Assembly (NCBI GenBank): GCA_013334545.1
Contig: JAAXXJ010000028.1
Span: 1-18,924 of the forward strand
Length of the DNA: 18,924 nucleotides
DNA from: Nitrospirota bacterium
GTDB taxonomy: Bacteria; Nitrospirota; UBA9217
Direction of reading: 5' to 3'
Below, piece by piece: positions 14,216 to 18,924 of this stretch. The notes beneath the pieces were generated by a model that did not search any database, was not told the origin of the DNA, and saw nothing but the letters and a program-made list of their open reading frames with translations. The first letter of the stretch is position 1. Every line of letters begins with the position of its first letter. The position numbers and the translations under genes are program-made.

Positions 14216-15037
14216 CTAATGCTTGAAACAGCTGGTTTCACCTGCCCGACTGTCGGGCGACGATCGACACTCTGCACGGGAGCCTGTTGGCGGAGGCCCT
14301 GTCCGAAGATAGCGAATGCCGGTCCAGGTCAAGAGGACCGCGAATATGGCCCGCAGAATCGTGTCGGAAAGGACATGGGCGAAGGTCCCTCCGAGCCAGG
14401 TCCCGGCGAGGACGCCGGCGATGATGCCGGGGAGGATGCTGGTCCGCACATTGCCAAGCCTCCAATGAGTGTATGCGCCCATGCCTCCCGCAGGGACCAT
14501 GACGAGCAGGGACGTGCCCTGCGCCACATGCTGGTCGAAGCCTGCAAGGAGGACCATTGCAGGGATCATGAACGCTCCGCCGCCGACCCCCATCATTCCC
14601 GAGGTGAAGCCCGCGACCGTGCCGGTCATAAGCAGAATGATAGTGCGTGCTGCGCCGGCGGTAAGCATCTGTGGCATGCCGAGATAAGGTTTGAGCAGCA
14701 TGAGGGCGGAGACGATGAGCAGGTAGCCGCCGAAGGCGCGCTTGAGCTTCCACTCAGGCAGGGAATGGGCGAAGTGCGCGCCGGAGCGGGCGGTGGCGAC
14801 CGCGGTCGCTGCGATCAGAATGGATGCGGCAAGGTCCACGCTGCCGTTCAGTGCGTAGGTCACGGCGCCGGCCAGGCCGGTGAAGACCAGTGCAACGAGG
14901 CTGGTACCGTGGGCCGCGTGCTGGTCGAGCTTAAGGAAGGCCACCATCAGCGGGATCGACATGATCCCGCCTCCTCCTCCGGTGATGCCTCCGAAGAATC
15001 CGGCAAGAAGCCCTATGCAGATGTTCATGAGCACCAT
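14216..15037 (-). CDS. TauE/SafE-family exporter, second copy (273 aa)
   Basis: Inner-membrane anion permease of the TauE/SafE family, clearly different from the one at 9608-10375. The two homologous halves each carry the glycine-rich signature: GFFGGITGGGGGIMSIPLM (13-31) and GFTSGMMGVGGGAFMIPAM. Each is followed by a similar DQHAAHGTSL / DQHVAQGTSL segment, so the internal duplication can be read directly. About eight hydrophobic helices are present. The ATG at 15037 has no good ribosome binding site; the ATG at 15028 is an alternative. The last 25 or so residues (PPPTGSRAECRSSPDSRAGETSCFKH) are polar and unlike a TauE end, and their DNA contains a GCCCGAC-T-GTCGGGC palindrome at 14244-14258. 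The substrate is unknown; sulfite or a sulfonate is the family-based guess. Confidence 0.9.
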   Translation of the reverse strand: MVLMNICIGLLAGFFGGITGGGGGIMSIPLMVAFLKLDQHAAHGTSLVALVFTGLAGAVTYALNGSVDLAASILIAATAVATARSGAHFAHSLPEWKLKRAFGGYLLIVSALMLLKPYLGMPQMLTAGAARTIILLMTGTVAGFTSGMMGVGGGAFMIPAMVLLAGFDQHVAQGTSLLVMVPAGGMGAYTHWRLGNVRTSILPGIIAGVLAGTWLGGTFAHVLSDTILRAIFAVLLTWTGIRYLRTGPPPTGSRAECRSSPDSRAGETSCFKH

Positions 15038-15175
15038 TTGGAGTGAGTTTGGGGGGCCTTGGAGTGGCGCTGCGGGCCTCGCAGGGGAGAACGTTCTTCA
15101 GGATACCACAAGGAGCAGGCGGAGTCACCGGGCTACCAAAAAAACTGCAGATACAATAATGCGTCAGGCGTAAGA

Positions 15176-15198
15176 GGGAACGGGTAAGGGGTAAAGGG
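15176..15198 (+). other. G-quadruplex motif
   Basis: Four G-runs (15176-15178, 15182-15184, 15188-15191, 15196-15198) with loops of 3, 3 and 4 bases on the plus strand meet the usual G3+ N1-7 rule. It lies in the 198-base gap between the rsmB stop and the start of the second TauE gene. The rest of the gap holds no clear terminator or promoter. Confidence 0.6.
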
Positions 15199-15235
15199 AG
15201 AACCGCTTCCCGTTGATCCTCTGGCCTTCCCCTGT

Positions 15236-16585
15236 TCACCTATCCTCTGTCTTTTTTATGATCCTCGCACCGAAGAATCCGTCCATCGATGGCGCATCCG
15301 GAAAGGTCCGGAAGAATCCATCCGAACCCACGAGCGCTGCGGCCGCATGGGGAAGATAGGGCCGGGGATCGTCGACGCGGAATTCGCCTCGAGAGGTTGC
15401 GACAAAGGCATTGACCACGGCATCGTTCTCCTCCGGTTCCGTGGTGCAGGTCGCGTAGACCAGTACGCCGCCAGGCCTCACGCGTTTAGCGCAGTTCTCC
15501 AGGATCTCCTTTTGGAGTGATGCCCGTTCGCTGATGCTCTCCTCGGTCTTGGCCCATCTGCCGTCAGGATGCCGCCGAAGCACGCCGAGGCCCGAACAGG
15601 GAGCATCGATCAGGACCCTGTCGAAGGTCCCGCCCCGATAGGTCGCGGCGTCGCCGAGGACGGGCCTGATTATCCTGATGCCGAGCCTGCTGCTGTTCGC
15701 GCTGATCTGTCCTATCCGTTTCTTGTCGATCTCAAGAGCGACCACGCTTCCTTGATCACCCATCATCTCAGCTAGGTGGCTAGCTTTGCCTCCCGGCGCG
15801 GCGCATGCATCCAGCACCGTCTCACCTTGTTGCGGGGATAGCATCATGCCGACGAGCTGGGCCGCCTCATCCTGGACCATGAACCAGCCGTCCCTATAGG
15901 CCGGAAGAACAGTGATACCGGGTGAAGAGAGGATCTCGATGCCCGCAGGCGAATAAGTCGATGTCCTGACGGATGCACCCTGGGCTTCGAGAAGCGGTAG
16001 CAGGTCGCTCCTCTTCCCCTTGAGCACATTGGTCCGGATCATCAGCGGTGCATGACGGTTATTGTTCCTGAGGACCTCGTCGGCCGCTTGCATACCGAGG
16101 CGATCCAGCCAGCGCCGGACGAGCCACGCCGGATGGGAATGGATGACGGACAGGCGCGCGAGCGGGCTGTCGGCGGGCGGCAGGGGGAGGGCGGACTTGT
16201 TCCGCTCGAACGTGCGGAGCAGGCCATTGACGTAGCCGCTCTTCTTTCCGTAGATCTTCGCCAGCTCCGTTGCCGTGTTCACGGCAGCGCTTGCCGGCAC
16301 CCGGTCAAGATGGATCATTTGATAGGCTGCCATCCGCAGGATGTTCCGGGTCCAGGCATCGGTCTTTGCGATAGGTTTTTCGGAGAAGCGGTCCAGGGTC
16401 CAGTCAAGGAGGGAACGGTTCCGCAGGACGCCGTAGACCAGTTCGAGGATGAAGGCGCTGTCCCGCTGGTCGAAGTCCTTACGGGTAGTGTCGAGGAGGG
16501 GATCAGCAAAGCCGCCCCGCTCAATGCTGTGAAGGATGGAAAGGGCGCGTTCCCGGGGCTTATCCGTTCGCGACACGGGGCTCAC
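15236..16585 (-). CDS. rsmB: 16S rRNA (cytosine-967-C5)-methyltransferase (449 aa)
   Basis: Methylates C967 of 16S rRNA using S-adenosylmethionine. The N-terminal NusB-like RNA-binding domain (about 5-140, RERALSILHSIERGGFAD...) is followed by a Rossmann methyltransferase. This has the SAM-binding motif DACAAPGGKASHLAE (from about 259), motif IV APCSG with C330 and motif VI ATCTTEPEEN with C380, the two catalytic cysteines of the RNA m5C family. I chose the GTG at 16585 because GGAGG lies 5 bases upstream; the frame extends to a TTG at 16609 and a GTG at 16576 is also possible. The start overlaps the end of the DUF116 gene by 26 bases, so translation is likely coupled. It is the last gene of the def-fmt-DUF116-rsmB group. 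Confidence 0.95.
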   Translation of the reverse strand: MSPVSRTDKPRERALSILHSIERGGFADPLLDTTRKDFDQRDSAFILELVYGVLRNRSLLDWTLDRFSEKPIAKTDAWTRNILRMAAYQMIHLDRVPASAAVNTATELAKIYGKKSGYVNGLLRTFERNKSALPLPPADSPLARLSVIHSHPAWLVRRWLDRLGMQAADEVLRNNNRHAPLMIRTNVLKGKRSDLLPLLEAQGASVRTSTYSPAGIEILSSPGITVLPAYRDGWFMVQDEAAQLVGMMLSPQQGETVLDACAAPGGKASHLAEMMGDQGSVVALEIDKKRIGQISANSSRLGIRIIRPVLGDAATYRGGTFDRVLIDAPCSGLGVLRRHPDGRWAKTEESISERASLQKEILENCAKRVRPGGVLVYATCTTEPEENDAVVNAFVATSRGEFRVDDPRPYLPHAAAALVGSDGFFRTFPDAPSMDGFFGARIIKKTEDR

Positions 16586-17339
16586 ACCGGCCTCCGGCGA
16601 GGAACTCAAGGGCTTCTGCGACCTTGGTGATATCGACGCTGGTGTTGAAGCACGGCCCGAAGGGGCGGTCGTTCAGAATGCCAATGACCGGCAGGGGATA
16701 GGAGTCCTGGATGCCGCTCGTAAGGTCGCGCTCGCACGCAACCGCGATGATCGCCTGGGGCTTTGCCTCCGCAACGCGCCGACGGGCCAGTGTCCCGCCC
16801 GTGGCGACGGAGAGGTGGACCTGATATTTCTGCGCCAGTGCCACGAGGTCCTTGATCCTACATTTGCCGCAGGCCGCGCACTTGTACACGTCACTCGTGA
16901 TCTTGATGCCGCAGTCGTTGAACTGGAGGCAGTGGGGCATGAGGAGCAGGATGCGTTCGGTCCGGGAACCGTTGACCTTGGCGCGGACAAGGAGGTTGTT
17001 CACCTCGACGAAGGACTGCTGGATCTTCTCCTTGGAGATGCCCAGGAGCTTGCCGATGACGATCATGATAGGAAAGAGCACTTCAACGACGATCCCCCGG
17101 AGCTTCGCTGCAAAAAAGACCTCTCTACCCCGGACAAGCGTAACGATCAAGAGTGCCACACCGAGGATGAGAACGCCGATGACCAGCCCCATGGTCGCGC
17201 AGACGACCTTCGGCGCCAGGGGATGGATGTTCTTGAGGCCGATATAGGGGATCAGATAGAGCCCCACGGTGACTGCCGTGATGAGAACGACTGTGAAGAC
17301 AATGAGGCCGATGAATATGCGTTTCTTCGGTTCGGACAT
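16560..17339 (-). CDS. DUF116 membrane protein (259 aa)
   Basis: Protein of the DUF116 family (PF01976), function unknown. Two N-terminal transmembrane helices (about 8-33 and 45-72) are followed by a cytosolic domain. This has cysteines in MPHCLQFNDCGIK and KCAACGKCRI (about 135-160), then VACERDL and GPCFN further on, an arrangement that could bind a metal or Fe-S cluster (inference). The ATG at 17339 (MSEPKKRIF) is preferred; a TTG at 17366 would add nine residues. It stands between fmt and rsmB in the same direction, an order that I recall from Geobacter-like and Nitrospirota genomes. This suggests a role near translation or cell-envelope maintenance, but no activity is known. Confidence 0.9.
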   Translation of the reverse strand: MSEPKKRIFIGLIVFTVVLITAVTVGLYLIPYIGLKNIHPLAPKVVCATMGLVIGVLILGVALLIVTLVRGREVFFAAKLRGIVVEVLFPIMIVIGKLLGISKEKIQQSFVEVNNLLVRAKVNGSRTERILLLMPHCLQFNDCGIKITSDVYKCAACGKCRIKDLVALAQKYQVHLSVATGGTLARRRVAEAKPQAIIAVACERDLTSGIQDSYPLPVIGILNDRPFGPCFNTSVDITKVAEALEFLAGGRCEPRVANG

Positions 17340-17397
17340 GGTTTTCTCAATAGGCGTGAAGAGCAATGTTTCAGGGGGTATGTCGTCCCTTAACCCT

Positions 17398-18345
17398 TTA
17401 CCCCCTTCGGGTGTAATTTCCGCTGCTGAATTTTTTCCCCGCCACTCCCCGGTGTCCCCGCAGATACTCGCCAGCGGACATGGGTTTCCTGCCCTCGGGC
17501 TGGAGCATCACTATATTGAGCATGCCTTTTCCTGTGCTAACGATCAGGCCGTCCCTGCCCTGCTCGTGCAGCGCTCCCGGCTCGCCGGCACCCTCGGCGA
17601 CCTTCGTCTCGAGGACCTTGATCAGCTTTCCGTCCAGGAAGCTATAAGCTCCCGGCCAGGGCGATAGCCCCCGTACCCGGTTATGGATTACGTCGGCGGC
17701 CATGGTCCAGTCGATGCGACCATCCTCTTTCTTGAGGAGCGGCGCCATCGTCGCCCTGTCGGGGTCCTGCGGTACGGCCAAGAGCCCTCCCGCATCGATG
17801 CGCGACAGGGCATCGACGATGAGCCAGCTGCCCAGTTCGGCAAGCTTCTCCGTCAGGGTGCCGGCCGTGTCCCGGGGGTCGATGGGGATGCTCTCCTGCG
17901 CCAGGACCGCGCCGGTGTCCATGCCCTCGTCCATCTGCATGATCGTAATGCCGGTCCGCGTCTCGCCGTTGATGATGGCCCAATTGATCGGCGCCGCACC
18001 GCGGTAGGCCGGGAGGAGCGAGGCGTGGATATTGACACAGCCGTACTTCGGCAGGACCAGCAGCTCTTTTGGGATGATCTGGCCGTAGGCGGCGACCACG
18101 ATGACCTCGGGTCGCATCGTTCCAATCGTTTCAATGCTTGCAGGCTCCTTGATCCGTTTCGGCTGGAATACGGGCACTCCCGACTGCTCGGCCGCGAGCT
18201 TGACCGCCGGAGACGTCAGGACCTTTCCCCGTCCCGCCGGCTTGTCGATCCGGGTGACCACGCCCACGACGTCGTTGCCTGCCGCGATCAGCGCCTGGAG
18301 CGGCGGAACAGCGAAGGGCGGCGTGCCCATATAGACGATTTTCAT
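17398..18345 (-). CDS. fmt: Methionyl-tRNA formyltransferase (315 aa)
   Basis: Transfers a formyl group from 10-formyltetrahydrofolate to Met-tRNA(fMet) for initiation of translation. The N-terminal formyltransferase domain starts MKIVYMGTPPFAVPPL and has the catalytic triad N105, H107 (CVNIHASLLPAYRGAAPI) and D143 (MDEGMDTGA), close to N108/H110/D146 of the E. coli enzyme. The C-terminal OB-like tRNA-binding domain begins near residue 205 and ends about EYLRGHRGV. Length is normal. The frame is open 19 codons further up, but those residues do not belong to the family, so the ATG at 18345 is used; its ribosome binding site is weak. It is separated by 135 bases from def, a gap with an odd inverted repeat. 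Confidence 0.97.
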   Translation of the reverse strand: MKIVYMGTPPFAVPPLQALIAAGNDVVGVVTRIDKPAGRGKVLTSPAVKLAAEQSGVPVFQPKRIKEPASIETIGTMRPEVIVVAAYGQIIPKELLVLPKYGCVNIHASLLPAYRGAAPINWAIINGETRTGITIMQMDEGMDTGAVLAQESIPIDPRDTAGTLTEKLAELGSWLIVDALSRIDAGGLLAVPQDPDRATMAPLLKKEDGRIDWTMAADVIHNRVRGLSPWPGAYSFLDGKLIKVLETKVAEGAGEPGALHEQGRDGLIVSTGKGMLNIVMLQPEGRKPMSAGEYLRGHRGVAGKKFSSGNYTRRG

Positions 18346-18366
18346 AACGTTCCAAACGCGAAGCGC

Positions 18367-18456
18367 CAAATCCCAAATAAGCCCCAAGCACCAAGACGAC
18401 AATGATCAAACGACGACATCGTTACATCTTGAGCACGGGAAATTATTTGGGATTTG
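18367..18456. repeat. Long-range inverted repeat between def and fmt
   Basis: caaatcccaaataa (18367-18380) is perfectly repeated in inverse orientation as ttatttgggatttg (18443-18456), 62 bases apart. The stretch next to the left arm, gccccaagcaccaag, is of the same CCCAA-rich type as the arm. It fills most of the 135-base def-fmt gap. It may be a dispersed intergenic repeat or a transcript hairpin on the minus strand. Confidence 0.65.
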
Positions 18457-18480
18457 TCCTGTGGGGATTCGTGCTTGCCC

Positions 18481-18762
18481 TTATGCGGTCTCGGCAAGGG
18501 CCTTCTTTAGTTTTCGCCGGAAAATGCTCTTCTTGATGGGGCTTAACCGGTCAATGAAGAGAGTGCCATTGAGGTGGTCGATCTCATGCTGGAGCGCCTT
18601 TGCCATGAGACCGTCGGCTTCCAATTCAAAGGTCTTTCCTGCGCGGTCCTTGGCCCGCACTTTTACGCGGGCGGCGCGCTTCACCTTCTCCGTGAAATCA
18701 GGGACGCTGAGGCAGCCTTCCTCGGCCACAACGGCCCCTTCTTCGGAGACGATCTCCGGGTT
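18481..18762 (-). CDS. def: Peptide deformylase, C-terminal half only
   Basis: Removes the N-formyl group from new proteins; Fe/Zn enzyme of the cytosol. Motif II EEGCLSVP and motif III QHEIDHLNG (metal-binding HExxH) are present, as is the normal C-terminus. Motif I (GxGLAAPQ) and the first half of the protein are missing. The authentic def reading begins at about INPEIVSEEG; upstream, the frame remains open to 18843 but the residues (ERTRFLARQMLDLASPSNFPL) resemble a PHA synthase, not a deformylase. The break falls on the codons for Asn-Pro-Glu (18754-18762), shared by both families. The gene would be inactive as it stands; most likely the assembly is wrong here. Position next to fmt is the normal one. 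Confidence 0.9.
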   Translation of the reverse strand, partial: NPEIVSEEGAVVAEEGCLSVPDFTEKVKRAARVKVRAKDRAGKTFELEADGLMAKALQHEIDHLNGTLFIDRLSPIKKSIFRRKLKKALAETA

Positions 18763-18843
18763 GATCAGCGGAAAGTTCGATGGTGAGGCGAGGTCGAGCA
18801 TCTGGCGGGCCAGAAATCGCGTGCGTTCGGCATCTTCAGCCAC
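18763..18843 (-). other. PHA-synthase-like coding fragment at a chimeric junction
   Basis: In frame with the def remnant, the residues AERTRFLARQMLDLASPSNFPL followed by NPE look like the FxxRQxLDxxSPSNFxxTNPEV segment of class I-type poly-beta-hydroxyalkanoate synthases (PhaC). Only about 27 codons are present, with nothing else of PhaC on either side. Recognition is by eye. Confidence 0.55.
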
Positions 18844-18923
18844 AGCCTGAGCAAGCGCCGGCGCTGCGCCGGGTCGTCATGGTCTTCGAAATCATTACGC
18901 GCATGCAGCACGGCGTAGTTGTT
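18841..18923 (-). other. TauD/TfdA-like dioxygenase fragment at window edge
   Basis: Another minus-strand frame, open to the window end, reads NNYAVLHARNDFED...RRRLLRLWL, the C-terminal part of Fe(II)/2-oxoglutarate TauD/TfdA-type dioxygenases, with the last iron-ligand His in VLHAR and the terminal Arg/Leu-rich strand. It runs into the PhaC-like fragment without a proper gene end. Recognition is by eye. Confidence 0.5.
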
Positions 18924-18924
18924 G

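Noticed and set aside
16536..17393. A 285-codon plus-strand open frame
   Set aside because: It is antisense to DUF116, and the product is an acidic, His/Asp-rich chain without a family.
18481..18843. A complete 120-residue deformylase starting at 18843
   Set aside because: Motif I is missing and the first 25 or so residues match a different enzyme family, so the open frame is a chimera and not a short natural deformylase.

Overview
This is an 18.9 kb, GC-rich (roughly 60 percent) bacterial window, probably chromosomal. No rRNA, tRNA, CRISPR array, phage gene or transposase was seen. The gene set suggests an anaerobic or respiratory Gram-negative bacterium of the Desulfobacterota/Nitrospirota type: a proton-pumping pyrophosphatase, a periplasmic sulfite oxidase with a c-type cytochrome, and the block def-fmt-DUF116-rsmB. 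The phylum is an inference. The right-hand edge looks like a chimeric contig end, so the window may come from a metagenome or draft assembly.

Layout. (1) 2-1426: 3' part of hppA, a strong terminator, then a dispersed palindromic repeat. (2) 1676-4171: an HD-domain protein (TIGR00295-like), a YkgJ-type cysteine-cluster protein, and on the opposite strand a second HD-domain protein. Both HD genes have sigma70-like promoters so close to the ATG that their mRNAs should be nearly leaderless. (3) 4172-5840: guaA from a GTG start, ending in a hairpin that probably terminates from both sides. (4) 5875-7471, minus: a Tat-exported sulfite-oxidase-family molybdoenzyme and an overlapping small cytochrome c. 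(5) 7681-10375, plus: a compact cluster of an ATP-grasp ligase, an alpha/beta-hydrolase and a TauE/SafE-type exporter. A Crp/Fnr regulator follows, with a TGAC-N6-GTCA palindrome over its own promoter. (6) 11400-13450, plus: a DUF5666 lipoprotein and a COG4315-type secreted repeat protein, each with its own terminator. (7) 13553-13960, minus: a small membrane protein interrupted by one in-frame amber codon. (8) 14216-15037, minus: a second TauE/SafE exporter. (9) 15236-18762, minus: rsmB, DUF116, fmt and the C-terminal half of def.

How the genes fit together. The sulfite oxidase/cytochrome pair and the two TauE/SafE proteins suggest handling of sulfite or related sulfur oxyanions. The ATP-grasp/hydrolase/exporter trio looks like a small make-modify-export module for an unidentified metabolite; it is the best candidate here for an undescribed system. 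fmt and def act in N-formylmethionine metabolism and rsmB in ribosome modification.

Main oddities: def loses its N-terminal half at an NPE codon triplet and is replaced by PhaC-like and TauD/TfdA-like pieces; one membrane gene carries a single amber codon; a G-quadruplex motif lies between rsmB and the second TauE gene.
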